From: Isoetes taiwanensis
Taxonomy: Eukaryota; Streptophyta; Lycopodiopsida; Isoetales; Isoetaceae
Reading direction: 5' to 3'
NCBI GenBank assembly: GCA_021234155.1
Contig: JAJEKV010000092.1
Coordinates: forward strand, 2,180,561 to 2,244,560
Length of the DNA: 64,000 nucleotides
Within the stretch, counting starts at the first letter, position 1. Every line of letters begins with the position of its first letter. This document shows, piece after piece, positions 35,496 through 48,700 of the stretch. The notes under the pieces are model-generated. The model made no database searches. It saw only the letters and a list, made by a program, of their open reading frames with translations, and was not told the origin of the DNA. A program made the position numbers and the translations under genes.

Positions 35496-35889
35496 GCAAG
35501 ACCACAATCCGGTATCCCTAGCCCCCACAAATCAAAGAAAGGAAGTCCTTTATTATTTAGAACCATCTTCCTGTATCCCAAAGAAACAAATAAATAATTT
35601 ATTGTATCTTCCTATGGTCATTCAAATAATTGAAAAAAAAAATGTGAAGTCATGGAAAATGTCGAAAAGCCTATTTAATGTTGCTTTGTTTATCATTTTG
35701 TTATTCTAGAATAGGAAATGTATTTCCACATAAAAAAACAAAATAAAATCGCACATAAAAAAAATAAAATTGCAAGGTCATTCAAATTAACTGAAACAGA
35801 GAAAATTGCAAGGTCATTGAAAATGCCAAAAACCCAAAAAACCTGGAAAATTGCAAGATCACTGTTGAGTCTCAAAAACTTGTACAGCA

Positions 35890-36032
35890 AAAGTGTATTC
35901 TGGAATACACTTTGAATTCGAGCAAGAACAAAAATGTATTCTGGAATACACTTTTATTTTTAAGAAAAGTAAAAGTGTATTCCGGAATACACATTTGTTA
36001 TCCTCGAATAGCAAAAGTATATTTTGAATATA
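35890..36032 (+). repeat. Right subterminal palindromic repeat cluster
   Basis: The same palindrome as at 30955-31138 occurs at about 35894, 35936 and 35976, with a decayed unit near 36018, again about 42 bases apart. The cluster begins about 510 bases from the right end, mirroring the left cluster. Confidence 0.85.
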
Positions 36033-36868
36033 ATTTTGGTACTTTAAAATATTATATCATCAAAAAATGACTAATTGTAACCTAAAAGTACCTCTTCTGG
36101 AATACAATCCAAGCTAACAAAATGTTGTGTAGGATGTACACTTAAATTAGTGGTTTTCTCTAAAAACACACTCCTGGTAAATTCTAACTGTTAGGAAAAG
36201 TGTCACTTTGACATAGTCAATTTTCTCTTTGCACAAAAAAATGAGTGATTTTGGGGGGGTCAAAATGCAATTTTATGACCAAAATAAATTTTTTACTTCA
36301 TTTTAGCTCCTTTTTTGGAAAAAAAAAGGGAATCTTTGAGGAATATTCCTTTTGCTCCCGTTTCAATGATTTGCTCCCGTTTAATACGCAACCTTGTTAG
36401 TATTGTTGAAGTCACCAGCAATAATCCAATTTTCAAGAGATTGAGAATCCAGCCAGCAATTCATTTCAGCCCAAATTGGTTCTCTATCTTTGGGTGACGT
36501 AGGAGCATAGACATTGATAATGCCAAATCTGGAGTTAGAAACCGAGCAAATCATGGCTTGCCAGGCTCTTGAGGGACTGTTATAAAAGGAAGAGTGATTG
36601 ATATCTTTCTTCCAGATAATGGCCATTCCACCACTTGCTCCAGATGAGCTGATCCAAATAGAGGTAGAATTAGGATAAATCCACTCCCCTAAGTTACTAC
36701 ATTCAAAGGAGGGAAATTTAAGTTCTTGAAGGATAATGATGTCTGCATTATATTGCCTAATTTGAGCAATGGCTCTTCTCCTTTTTAGAGGGCCTTTGAT
36801 TCCTCTGAGATTCCAAGAAAGAATCTTCATATCAATGAGAGAAGAGAGAGATAATAAGAAAGAAGGAT

Positions 36869-39277
36869 CTAGAGCCTAATCTTTCTGGATTTTCTTTTAC
36901 TTCTAGTGTTCTGAGCTGGAGTTTTATTGAAACTAGATAAAACCACATCATTTTTAATCCTATCCTTTCTGACAGATTTTTTCATAGGTTGGGACTTAAT
37001 ATGCACCTGCATAGGATCAGTACTAAGATTTTCATTTAAGTATTCTTCTTTGTCCCAGTTTTCCTTATCACTCCCATATCCCTCACTATCAGAATAATCA
37101 GAACAACCCCCTGGGTAGAAATGAAACATAGAATTTTTATAGTTCTTTAAAGGAGCAGAATTAAGAACTTGCCTGGATATTGCTTTCTCTTGAAGCTCCA
37201 TGTTTTGCATATCCTCAGGAGTGTCAGGAACAATCTCAGGATCAGCCACAAAGTCATTAGCCATCTTTGCTTCTTCTGTATCTGAAGAATGTGAGATTTG
37301 ATTTTGCAGAGAGGCCATCTGATCAATAAACTTGTTGGATATATTCAAAGGGTTGCAAGGACTTGCTACCACTTGGAAGTCCAGATCAATTAAGGAAGGC
37401 AATTCAACAGTGTTTGTATCAACTGGTAGGATATGGACAACTGAGGATTCTTTTAAGGGTGCAGATGAGGGGCAAATCTGAGAAGAAGCACATACCTTAC
37501 TTTTATTTAATTCAGGATCTAGATTACTATTAAGGTCAGATAATACCTGAAAAGGATTTGGAGTGTTGATCTGTAGGTTGTCTTGCTGCTGTACTAACTC
37601 TTGAGTCAAGTCTTCAGTGGTTTGACTTGAACTGCTAGCTAGATGAGAGTCCTTTTTTATCTCATTTGATTTGTTGTTGCTTTGCTGTTTCAATCTTGCT
37701 GGCAAGGAAATTTTCAGTTGTGAATTCACCTGGTTTGATTCAGCTGGAACTTTGCTTCGTCTCGAGATTTCATATCTAATGACCCACTCTTACTATTATT
37801 TTTGATTGGGAAATCCATAAGATTATATGAGCATTGAGCTTTCCCTTTAGCCTCTTTAATTATTTCACTCAGAGTGAAATTTAACTTGTCTGTAGCCTGG
37901 GTAGCTTTCCCAATCACATTCCCTTTAACTAGAGCTTAGGCTCACCCATAGTTAGAGGCATATTATATTTTGTATTATTTGTGTGTGCAGTTTCACACAC
38001 TTTGTCTCTGTCTCTTTCCTCATCTCTAGCTGCCTTATTTTTCTGAATTCTCTTATAGCTACCATTTACTTTAGTCTACTTGAACCTGTCACTTTCTGGC
38101 AGCCTCTGGAATTGAGTATCCTTACTAGAATTTCCCTTTGTAGAAGTGATCAGATCAGGCTGATCTGCTTGCTTTTCCTCAGGATCCTTTTGAATGTAAA
38201 CCTTGTTTTGAGGCTGAGTTTCTTGAGTCTGAGTTCCATGTTGGAGTCTGTCAATTTGAGGGTCCTCTGTTGAAGTTTTGCAATCAGAGTACCAGAAATG
38301 CCTGTGAAAGCATTTCTGACATGTTGAGGGCAAACCAGACCATCTAAGGTTTAATTGAGATTCAAAACCAAAGGCATCTATGAATGGTATGGAAAGGGGG
38401 ATTTCCTTGGAAAGGTCAAGTTGAACAAAGCTTCTGGGAGGTTTGGCAGGGGAATATTCAGTAGATATATAAGTTCCAACTGAATTGAACAAAAGTTTAA
38501 AGCACTCTTCATCCCAATAAATAGAATTGAGACCAAAAAGAGATGTGGAGGCAATGCAATGTCAAGCTTAGGATGCCATTTGAGGAAGGACAATTGAGAA
38601 GTATCATAGGTCATAGGTCCATAATTCAGAAAGAAATTTGCTGATCTGGAATTCCCACATTCAAGCATAATGTAGGGGTAATTGAGCCAATAGATAGCCT
38701 GAATTAGGATCCCTTTGTTGAGACTGAGAGGGAAGGCCCACAATTTTTCAAGCTTAATTCCACATTTTTGAACTTTGATGATTACAGCAGAATTTGAAAG
38801 AGCATCTATTTTTGAATGCACAACAGGTAGATTCAAAGAAATACCGTGATAAATGTTCATTTCCCGCTCTTTTAGATATGGAATTCTTGTACGCTTGAGT
38901 CTTTCATCCAGTTCGTTGTCCGAGCGAACCTCCGGGCGACCTCTTGCAACACCATATGGAATAGGAATTTGAGTAGCAGGGTTCAGGGGATGGAGAATAC
39001 CCCTATGATCAGGATCAGCAGACAAATTGTCCCAATGAGGAACATCGTGGGAAATCGGATCCATAGCAGGAGGCGGGAGCAGCAAATTATCAAAGTTACC
39101 AAAGAGGATGGTATCAGAGGGCTGATTTTGGTAGGAAATCAATTTAGGAAGAATGGCGGATCGTTCAGAAGCTGGAAGGTGCGCGAATGCATGAAGAAGA
39201 GCCAAATGTTTAGGGTTTTTCGGAAAATTTGTGACCATTGCGACAAATTCAGGGAGAAACAACAAAAGTTCATGCAA
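36869..39277 (-). pseudogene. L1 ORF1: nucleic-acid-binding protein, frameshifted
   Basis: Three or four frames are needed to cover it. The 5' frame (39277-38500) is about 260 residues and includes ISLNLPVVHSKIDALSNSAV and WLNYPYIMLECGNS, the position of the DUF4283-like fold of plant LINE ORF1s. The next frame (38492-38076) has SFVQLDLSKEIPLSIPF and a CCHC-like knuckle, CQKCFHRHFWYSDC. The tail (37917-36869) is Ser/Gln/Asn-rich and ends in a basic patch, TRSKRKSRKIRL. These proteins coat LINE RNA. Frameshifts near 38500, between 38076 and 37917, and near 37727 make it non-functional. It ends 38 bases before ORF2. Confidence 0.75.
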
Positions 39278-40053
39278 AATTTTTTAACAATTGAAAAGGG
39301 AGGAAATTAACAGAAAGCAGGGGATATGAAACCATTGGAATGAAACAAAATTAAACTAAGATGATCGGGAAGCCTAACATGCTGTAGAATTGATTGCAAA
39401 GAGATCCACGTACAATTCAAAGAAATTTAAGGAGAAATTCCTTCAAATTGGGCAGGATTTTGGGGAGAATAAACTTCAACAGAGATCAAATAATCCAACC
39501 AATTACAATGGACTCTGAATGTCCCTGCTGGACCAACTGCATTCGAACCCACAAATTCCTCTAGCCAAGAATTGATGCAAAATCAATACTGCAAGGCACA
39601 AAAGTGTATTCCAAGAAAAACAAATTGTCCGGGAAAAATCTTTGAATAATCAAGGAGCTCCAAAGATCAGTAGTCGGGCCCTTTAGAAATCCACACGAGA
39701 TTCTATCTTTCTCTCTTATAATTGTGAAAACAGAGGTTTCCATAAGAAAGATCGAATGAAGAAAGAACACAGCTTCATAAGTATATCAAAATAGGAGTCA
39801 AATTGTAGATCCTGGTGTGAGGATTGCAGCTAAAGCTACCCTTCTACTAGGGCAGCAGGATGATCCACAGGAATTGAGCTTCAGATCACCAGAAATTCAA
39901 ATTTTTCCATAATTTTATCAAGAAGAGGCTTGTAACAGAAAAAACGGGAAAAGGACAAAAGAAGCAAGAAAATTGGCGCTCGCCATGTTCGTCTATGACA
40001 GCATTGAGATATTTCCAAGGTCCTAACTGTCATGCTCTTTTGCGTGGAAGAAG

Positions 40054-41739
40054 GTATAGACTTTGTAATACTTTTGTATAACTTGCACTTCCAGATTTGC
40101 ACTGATTTTTTGCTAAAACATTTCGTTGAGAAGAGTCACCCGAGTGAATGCTAACCTATGAAATTGTATTAGAATAGTAATTTCTAGGGTGATCTGGTTG
40201 TGTAAGGAGGCATCGAACTAAGGAGAACCATTCTGGCTATGTTCATTCACGATTCACAGTAGTAGTTGGGTTTGCAAGCAGGTAAAACTATTTTTTCTTA
40301 TCTTCCATAAGGAGGTGACTTGCGAAAAAATTTCATACAAAATTACATGAAACTTTTATTTTTGAAAGTTTTATGTTTTGGAGTGTACAATTATTCTATG
40401 GCAAGATTCCATAGCGCAGTTCTTCTATGGCAATACAGAGACTACACAGATAAGATCTTCAGCAATTTAAATAACCTGATATTGCCAGTTCGGCTCTCTC
40501 TTTGCCCACCAAGCAGAGGATTGCAAGCGAACATTTGGAAGCTAAAAATTAAGAAACTGCATGTTAGTCAGAAGTTCATCCCATTTATAACGATCAAGAA
40601 CACCGTATACTCAGTCTCATAGGCTCAATGGGACTTTAAATGATAATAATGTTCCCTCTTTCTTAGTGTTTCCAACGAATAAATCAATATAGCGGAGCCC
40701 TGCCCAAGCAACAGGTTAATGTGGGCTCCAACCAAAACAGAGGCATATACAGATGAATCTTCTTGCTCTTTATTAGAGATGAAAAGAACAACACGAAACC
40801 AGAGCCATTTCAATGCGTCAAAGACTAAGAAGGAGACGTTAGCTGCTTCCTGTGGAGTTGTATAAACAGGCATTCTGGCTATGTTCATTCATGATTCACA
40901 GTATTGGCTGGGTTTGCAAGCAGGTAAAAGTAATTTTTTTTTTTATGTTTCATAAGGAGTCGGCATGCCAAAAAATCTCATACAGGGATTACATGGAACT
41001 TTTACTTTTAGAAGTTTTTATGCTTCGGCAGCGTACAATATTCTATCCCAAGATTGTATGGCACAATTATTCTATGGCAAGATTATATGGCAAGACAGAG
41101 ACTGAACACATGGGATCTTCAGCAATTTAAATAACATGATATATGCTCAGTAAGTAATTGACCTTGGATAAAGGAATATATAATAATCTGATTTATACGC
41201 AACTGAACAGAACTGGGAGTACTTGGGCAAACCTTTTCGGTCGCAATCGATCCCTGCTATGAATGAAAGTTCCTGGATTCAAAAAACGATTGTGTCGAAT
41301 TTACTTGGGCAAGCCCCCTCATCCACAATCGATCCCTGCTCACAAATCTGAAATGCAAGGCTTGATTTAACCCAAGCACAACTTTCAAAAATCTGAAACG
41401 CAAGGGTTGACTTAACCCAAACACAACGTCCTTCGTTACTCTCTACAAACTCTCTCTCCTAAACCCTTGACCCCTACACAGTCGCTATGGGCTAAGTTGA
41501 CCGGCTCCTCCTCCCTTTTATACCAAGGCAAAGGCCTCTCGAGATCATTGGAGAAGCCGCCAGACATTCTGGTTAGCTTCTAGAAAGCCCCCAATACCTT
41601 CCACAATGGCTTCTACAAACGCCTCAGTCCTCTTCGAATCTTCTAGTAGCTTCCCCTTCACGCACCATTGAAATATCTAGGCCTAATGTCTAATTATGGA
41701 ACTTTCTAGAATCTACCCTTTTATAATTATCTGTTAGAC
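40054..41739. repeat. Spacer with a 270-bp direct duplication
   Basis: About 40227-40485 recurs at about 40869-41150, same strand, with substitutions and small indels (shared blocks CATTCTGGCTATGTTCATTC, GGGTTTGCAAGCAGGTAAAA, ATCTTCAGCAATTTAAATAA). Between them the minus-strand frame 40888-40625 is open but unrecognised. 41150-41739 shows nothing else except a repeated ATCGATCCCTGCT phrase. Confidence 0.7.
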
Positions 41740-43217
41740 ATAGCTTAGCCAACCTTAGGCTTAGGGCCATTTCCACGTGGCCTTACCCTATTGGGCACTC
41801 GCCACATGGAAGCACCCCATTGGAGTCGCGTGGCAGTGACATGTAACCCTAAACTATAAGTACCCTAACCCAAACCCTACGCCACTTTTCGGCTCCACCT
41901 ACCTTGAGACATGTTCTTCGCTCAGAACTCTGTTTCGAACATCGTTCATTGCGCATCGCTCAGATCGATAGCCCCAAGGCAATGCACTCATCAGAAGAAG
42001 GAGGAACCATCCCATTCATCAACAAGTCATGGAGACCCCAGGAGTTGGAGGAAGTTCGTTCGGAGCAGGTATTCAGAGTAGCTTCATAGGTGGATCATTT
42101 GGAATCTAGGATTCCAGATGAGCTAGTATCTTATTGAGCTAGTAGAACCTTCCTAGAACCTAAGCAAGGAACCCTAACAAGTAGGTAGATTCATGTGTGT
42201 AGATTAGATGTTATCTTTATTATCATGATTATGTTGATGTACGATGATGGTTGATCATGTTGCACTTCTTATGTATTGGGAAGGGGGGTAGAGACCTAGT
42301 GGCCATTATCTAGATGATGCTCTTAGTTTAGACCCCTTAGTTCCTATTAGATATAGCCTGTGCATAGGAACCCACCCGGCTACGGGGGCTAAGGAATGAC
42401 TTAGCACCATACAACAAGGCTAGTGTCAAAGCAGACGGAGGTCCCTGCTGAGCGTGGCTACTGGGGACCCATAGCGGGCTACGCCTATAGTCGATCACTT
42501 TCGGCCAAATATGGGTTCGGCACTTCCTAGTCAATGGTATCGCCTTGACTCTCAAGAGTTGCAAGTGTCGGCCTGGCTCTTGTTTTGGGGAGTTCAGTTG
42601 AGTACGAATCAGGCGTCACCACGATTCTCTAGCCGCCCATGGAGCCACTAGTCTTTGGGAAGGGGAGATGCAACCCTTCTACCTCATCGGGCTGGGGAGA
42701 TGCAACCCGGAGTAGTCCTAATAGGTGATAGCATAAGATTGTGTCTCCGGCAGGTCATAGTCATGTTAGAGCCTGATTTAACCCGTCTGCAAAGTTTGCA
42801 CAGGAGGGGTGGATGGAGTGGTCAACCCTAGCCATTGTCTATAGCCGCCCCGCCATTATCATATCTCGGTCTGCTCTATCTTGAGGCCCAGCCGTCAGTC
42901 TACTTCCCTTACGAGTCTGAGCCTGGGTAGGAGCTCATATGTTTTTTGTTATCTTTGATGTATATATGATTGTACGGATGTGCTACCCTTCGAGGTAGTT
43001 GGATGTATTGTTATTGCTCGTGCTGACGTTATGTTATGCTTCCACTATTATAGGAGCCCATGGGTAAGGGCACGCAACACACCTTCGTGTCCCCTTCCCG
43101 CACCAGAGGTATCTTGGGTGCGGGATAGACGAAGGGCCCATGTGGCCGGAGGGCTGGATGACGGATTTTCCACAAGATGTACGACGGGGCGTCGTATATT
43201 TGGTGGGAAGCATCACA
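41740..43217 (+). repeat. Ty3-type LTR, 5' end missing
   Basis: The first 770 bases match 52548-53317 in order (CTTAGCCAACCTTAGGCTTA, CGACATGGA-type blocks, CTTTTCGGCTCCACCT, GAGACCTAGTGGCCATTAT, GCCTATAGTCG). The copy then continues to ..CATCACA, adjoining a primer-binding site. The TGTGACG start seen at 52425 is absent here: homology begins only at TAGCTTAGCC, and the sequence upstream is unrelated. Confidence 0.75.
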
Positions 43218-43218
43218 A

Positions 43219-43230
43219 TGGTACTAGAGC
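43219..43230 (+). promoter_or_regulatory. Primer-binding site (tRNA-Met type)
   Basis: TGGTACTAGAGC lies one base after the LTR end CATCACA. It is a near match to the TGGTATCAGAGC site used by plant LTR elements that prime from initiator tRNA-Met. It fixes the orientation of the LTR as plus. Confidence 0.75.
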
Positions 43231-44027
43231 AATGATCTTAGTTGACCAAGATCCAACACTGGCCATGACTGAATAGGTTGATTAACTGGCCTAGTTAAGG
43301 AATAGAATAAGAATTCCAGCCTTGAACCGTGAAAAGTGGGAGTATTTTTTTTTTCCCATTAGTAGGGTCATAATTTAGATTAAGTTATAGTCTAGGGGGT
43401 AGAAATAACGTAGTCAATAGAAACCTTCTAGTAATTTGAGTTCAAATTGTTCATGAGCCGCATTTTTCAAGTGAAAATTAAACGAGAAATCGCTCAAGAG
43501 GAATTTGAAAGAAAATGGCGCGAATTGACCAATATTTGGCCCAAAAGAAATTGGGAAATTTCGAGAAATAGTTAAAGTGATTAGAGGAAGTACTTTAATA
43601 TTGGGAAAAACTACAAAATACCTTTATGTTTTGACATATTTTGCCATATACCCCTAACTTTTCAAAAAATTATGGAATGCACCTGGTCAACATACAATTA
43701 TTTTGTAGTTTTGATAATTGTTCAAATACCCTTAAGTTTTAGGTTAATTCCTCAAACGCCCTTATATTTCCTTCAAATTCACAAAATACCCTTGAGACCT
43801 ATAACGTGTGTTTTATTTCAAATTTCAAAAGTTTCAAAATTCACGAAACACCCTTAAGTTATGCAAAAATGTTTGGAATGCCCTTGAGCCCAAAGGTTTG
43901 TTTTTGAATGCTCCATAGTTCATTAAAATTCAACAAGAGATTTTCAAATGCCAAAGTAGGCCAAGACTAACTTAAATTTCATAAACATTGTCTTGAAGTA
44001 CAATAATCACAATGGACGCATTGCTAA
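43231..44027. other. Non-coding remnant after the LTR
   Basis: No gag or pol coding can be read. The region is AT-rich, with several phrases of the type AAATACCC(C)TTA near 43615-43860 that hint at old short duplications. A MULE follows at its right side. Confidence 0.4.
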
Positions 44028-45597
44028 CTAGATGGGTGCCCTACATGTCCCTGAGTTGTGGTCCCTACCCTTGCATTTACTATAATAATGAACTTCCTTC
44101 ACTTCTTCTTCACCCTTACGTATCCTCTTTGTTCGTGGGCGCCCTGGAGGTCTTCTTGTCGCTGGAGGCAACATCGAATGTAGAACATTAGGAACAATAA
44201 CGGGGTGCACGATCCTCCTATAGGTTTCAGAGTAGGAAGTGAGAAAAAAATGCTTGATGAGTATAGCTTTGAACACACTCATTTCTATATGGTATTGCAC
44301 ATGCTACATGTGCACACGGAATACCCTCCTGCTGCCATTTACTGCAAGAGCATGTTCTTTTTTCCAAACTTACAATCCTATATTTTGAAGACAAAATCTC
44401 ATACTCAACTTCTGATGCTGCAATAATCCGGTAAGAGCGCCCACGATCACATGATCTCTTCACAACCTGCTCAGTACGAGGAGTCAATGCCAACTGTGCA
44501 TACTGGCTTGCCTCTATTCTATAGAAATCTGCTTGTTGTTGACATTCATGGAACCATGTCATTAACTTATGCCGAATTAACTCCAACATAACTAACATAT
44601 GCAACTCCCTAGGTTCATGTAACCAAGAATTCAGAGATTCTGCAATATTAGAAGTTAGATGACCATACCTCTGTCCCTTGGATTTTGAATTCGCCCAATG
44701 TATAGGATCAGCTGCAGCAAGAATCCAAATGGTAGCTTGGGCATTAGCAGCATGCATTTGAGAGATCACTTCATCATATTTCTCTACAGTATTGGCACGT
44801 GTTGCATTCCATAACAAATGAGCAAGGGTTGTACGCTTGAAGACCCTCCTAAAATTGTCAGCTAAATGGCGCATGCAATAAGCATGCGGAACTTGTGCCC
44901 CAAAAATAATCTCAACACCTTCCACCAAACCTTTTTGTTTATCTGAAATGAAAGTGACTTGTTGTGCATGATGCATACAATTCTTCAAATTTTAAAGGAA
45001 CCATACCCAATTATCATCATTTTCGGCACTTACCACGACAAAAGCAATTGGAAACAACCCATCATTCCCATCTATTGCTGTAGCCGTCAATAGTGTACGA
45101 AGATATCGTCCCTTTAAATGGGTGCCATCCAAACCTATCACTGGTCTGCAAGAAGAGAATCCCTTCAAACTAGAATTATAGGCAATACAAGAGACTTTTG
45201 AACAAATGCTATGCTTCCTGGATTGTTCTTCAGAATTTCTTCACAATATCCTTCCAATTTCTTATAGGCCTCTACATGATCACTATGGATTTGGGAGTTT
45301 GCCATTTCTTTTGCTTTCCATGCAAGGCCATAAGATATTGCTATACCTTCTTCTCTTTTGACATCGCCAATGAGATCTTTTGGCTGCAAACCAGGTTGTT
45401 CACGGAAACTTTCAATAGTGCGATTAGTTAGCCACTCTGTGCTAACTTCTTTGTTGCCAAGATGAGCTGCTCCAGCACAGTTGTGCACGGCTTGAAACTT
45501 CTTGATTGCACATTGGGGACTATCTTCTATGATAGAAGCATGGAGACGCCAATTGCAATTCCCAGCACCGCAAGTCACTGTGTATCTACAATGCTAC
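44028..45597 (-). pseudogene. MULE (Mutator-like) transposase, broken
   Basis: Minus strand. The N-terminal DNA-binding part at 45578-45200 has CNWRLHASIIEDSPQCAIKK and the NPGSIAF motif that precedes the catalytic core. After a frameshift near 45200 comes RPVIGLDGTHLKGRYL with the first catalytic Asp, an in-frame stop at about 44994, then FISDKQKGLVEGVE with the second Asp. IAESLNSWLHEPRELHMLVM follows. A SWIM zinc finger, CSCSKWQQEGIPCAHVACAI, is at about 44345. The DGTHLKG ... SWIM order is diagnostic of MURA-type transposases. The TIRs were not identified. At least one shift and one stop make it inactive. Confidence 0.85.
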
Positions 45598-45620
45598 GGT
45601 TCTATTGCGCAATAGAACCG
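45597..45620. repeat. Perfect 24-bp palindrome
   Basis: CGGTTCTATTGC followed at once by its exact reverse complement. It sits just upstream of the MULE N-terminal coding segment. Confidence 0.9.
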
Positions 45621-47271
45621 ACATTCCTTGGATAAGGACATGGGGACGTCTCTTTTCGCACTCCCTATTTATTCAGCCTCTTTTCATTTTTTCATCATCG
45701 GCATTCTCTTGAGCTAGTTTTCTCCTTCTTCTCTATCCTACCAGTTTCTTCTGGAGTTAGTTTCTTCTGGAGCTAGTTTCTTCTGGAGCTGGATTCTCTG
45801 TTCTATTCATACTAGCTCTGCCCTACGAGTTTTTGGAGCTCGATTCTCTATTCTATTCCTTTAGCTCTACAAGATCTGATCTGCTTGTCATGAGAATCAT
45901 GGGTTATTGGCTTTTATCTTTGAATCCGGGGATCCCCCTTTTCCCTTGTCCCCTTATCGCCTCTCTTCTTGCTAGTTTTTCCCCTTGTGCTGATCGGGCT
46001 TTGGGCTCTGCCCTCTGTGACTTCAAGCTCCAGCATGGCGAAGATTTGATTGAATGCTGGAGCCTTCTCAATTTGATCCTAGAGTCTTGTGTTCTTGGAT
46101 GCCGGTGCTTTCTGATCCGAGAGTCATGTGTTCCAAACAAACTGAGTTGTGTCTTGCCAGATAAGTTGTTTAATATACAGATTAATTTCATCTACGGTTT
46201 CTCTCACTCTACCTTGTTCAACGATCTGGAGCTTTTTGGTTTTAAGATACCATTTTTTTTTCTGTTCTGTATCAACCTCTGGATGTGCTTGTGGTGCTTC
46301 TTCATTTGCATGTCGTACAGGATGGGTAGTTCTGAGCGGAAACTATTCAGCTAGAGGTTCATGGAAGTCTCACAATCATATTAAAAGCGGCTATGCATCT
46401 GCAGGAAAGCTACTGTTTGCCGCTTTGGCCTCTTCCCTTTCTGGGCGGATAAGGATCCCGCATGATCTAGAGTCTTGTTTCTACATCGCTTTGCCACAGA
46501 TCCACCGATTTATTTTCCAATCAGTTAAGCATATCTTGTTTCATAAATTTGTTGTCTTATGGATTTGGACATTTTTGCTCAGCTCAGAGTTTAGCCTCAG
46601 ATTAGCTTTTGTGTAGATCTGGATAGTTGTTTGTTGTTTTCTTCTTCAGTCTTGCTAACTGGTTTGCCAAATCTCTTGTCCCCTCTTCAAACTTGGCACT
46701 CCGATGCTAGTTGGGCAGCGGTTTTTTCCCATATCTCACCTGTTCCTTTCTATTTTTGTTGACGCCTTCTTGTCCTCTCTCCGGTTTTTCGTCGGTGTGG
46801 TCGTGTGACGTCTGACATGTTTTTGGATCTTTTTCTTCTTCTCTCATTCTCGGCGTGGCAATAGAGTTTATTTCCTAGGATCAATCTCCCGGTTGGTCGA
46901 CCGTGTCTTTTCCCTCGGCGTGGCCCTGCGGGCCTCCGAGTTTTTTCACCTAATTGTTCAGCATGGCATCTCGTCTGTCTTCTTAGTTCGACTAACTCTC
47001 TGATGGATTTCTTCTTGTTTCAGGTTCTTTTTCTAATGTTCTTGTTACTCGATATTTTCTGCAGTCCACAGGGGTGGCTAGGCTTGAGCCGAACCGTCCC
47101 TCTTTAGCGTTGTGCTGCGGAGTTCGTGGGACGAGGTCTTTTCCAGCATGCAGAATGCCATCTTGGTGACGGCCCTTATGGCCTTATTCGTTACGCTTCA
47201 TTTTACGTTGTTTCAAATGCTCTCGATCAGTGTCTATATTTTGGAGCATATATAATAACAAACAACAACAC
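45621..47271. other. No gene seen
   Basis: Open frames at 45833-46354 and 46149-46616 lack any domain. At about 45744-45795 the phrase TTTCTTCTGGAG is repeated three times. The base composition is pyrimidine-rich. Nothing else was recognised. Confidence 0.45.
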
Positions 47272-47725
47272 AACAATCAACACACAACGCCATTAACATT
47301 ATTAATACAAACCATTGCATTTAACACATTTAAATTAAAATTCCCCTTAAACCCCCTTTGGTTTGGGTGCATATTCACACGGGGGGTTACTCCGGGCAAC
47401 GAGAGCTGTCGGATGGGCATATTTGCCCTTTATTCCAAGATCTGGACCGTACGTAGCGATCCTCGTTTGTGGGGTATGCATGTACAAGTTTTTGTATACT
47501 GTATAACAAAGTTTGTAAAATACTATAAGGTTTGAGAGAATGTACTTAATGGTGTTAATTTTGTACATGTATTGTAAATATATTTTTGGAGCTCTCGCTG
47601 CCCTACGTAACCCCCCGTGTGAATATGCACCCAAACCAAAGGGGGTTTAAGGGGAATTTTAATTTAAATGTGTTAAATGCAATGGTTTGTATTAATAATG
47701 TTAATGGTGTTGTGTGTTGATTGTT
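47272..47725. mobile_element. Foldback MITE with 119-bp arms
   Basis: 47272-47390 is the inverted complement of 47607-47725 with only about one mismatch. Arms start AACAATCAACACACAAC and end GGGGGGTTAC. The 216-base loop has no coding content. Near-identity of the arms suggests a young element. The target duplication is not clear; the flanks are AT- and CAA-rich. The superfamily was not recognised. Confidence 0.9.
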
Positions 47726-48150
47726 ATATTAAAAAAAATTTTGGGCCCTTCGGGCCCTAACAAAAAAACACGAAGATTACACATCGCCCTAGAAGGTCTT
47801 TCATATGTTAGGAACAATGAGAGAAATTATACTAGGAAGAGACAAAGCACCATGCCCAATATTGATAAGTACATCATTGCATGTGATTTAGTTGTCAAGA
47901 GAATATGCAATGTGTATAAGAAAATATCGATGTACAATTTAAGATTGAGCTATCAATAGCAGATCTTATAGGATTTGAACCCATATTATCCTAATAGCCA
48001 TCTCGCAACTTATGTTGTGGAAAATAATTAAACCTTTGCACAAGTGAAGCAAAACAAGAAAACAAAAACAAGATGTACCTTCAAGAAAAGCACTATTTTT
48101 GCATTCTCAGTTGCACGCCAACAAATCCATGTGCCATAAACATAAGATGC
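47726..48150. other. Spacer, nothing recognised
   Basis: Begins with an A/T run and a short palindrome GGGCCCTTCGGGCCC at about 47743-47757. No gene. Confidence 0.45.
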
Positions 48151-48700
48151 CCACTATTCCATAGACTTCACCATTTCATAGGCTCATCAGCCAAAGCTTT
48201 AGCAGCAGGCAAAAATCTTCTGATAATAAAATCTCTGGCAGCTGGATCATTGTATAACTCAGTAGGAATTTGAAAGAATGCTTTATAAAAATTCTTGTGT
48301 AGCAATGCTGGCTAAATAAAGCATTCTTTTGCCACAATCCTGGGATAAATATGTATAGAACAAAAAGTGGATATATAGCCAAAGACACGCCTTCTTGCCA
48401 CTAACTATTGGACTACTTCCATATCCTAGCACGTAAAATGCATAGGAAGATTCTGCACTAGTAATAAAGCTACATCATTTTCAACATTTCCATGAAGCTT
48501 CTCGGGTTCCTTTGGTGCTTCCGATGAAGAGTGGGTTCCCAACCTAGCTTTAGCCAAGAGGGGCCAAGGAGTGGCCCCATGAGCCACAGCATTTCCAATT
48601 TCCAGGGTGACAACCAGGGTTTTGCAGCAAGAGCTCAAAGCTGCTGGGCTTCCAGGCTAATGGCTGGACCCTATGAAAGTCATCTCCTGATTGCAATGCA
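48151..48700 (-). other. Coding-like minus-strand segments, unidentified
   Basis: One frame at about 48320-48180 reads PTELYNDPAARDFIIRRFLP then AAKALADEP, which has a protein-like composition but no family that I recognise. A second frame, 48638-48426, is open with no domain. They could be exons downstream of the TRAF-type gene at 48879-49307 on the same strand, or noise. Confidence 0.25.

Noticed and set aside
45833-46616. Two overlapping open frames of 155-173 codons
   Set aside because: Hydrophobic, pyrimidine-driven composition, with no domain and no conserved splice framework.
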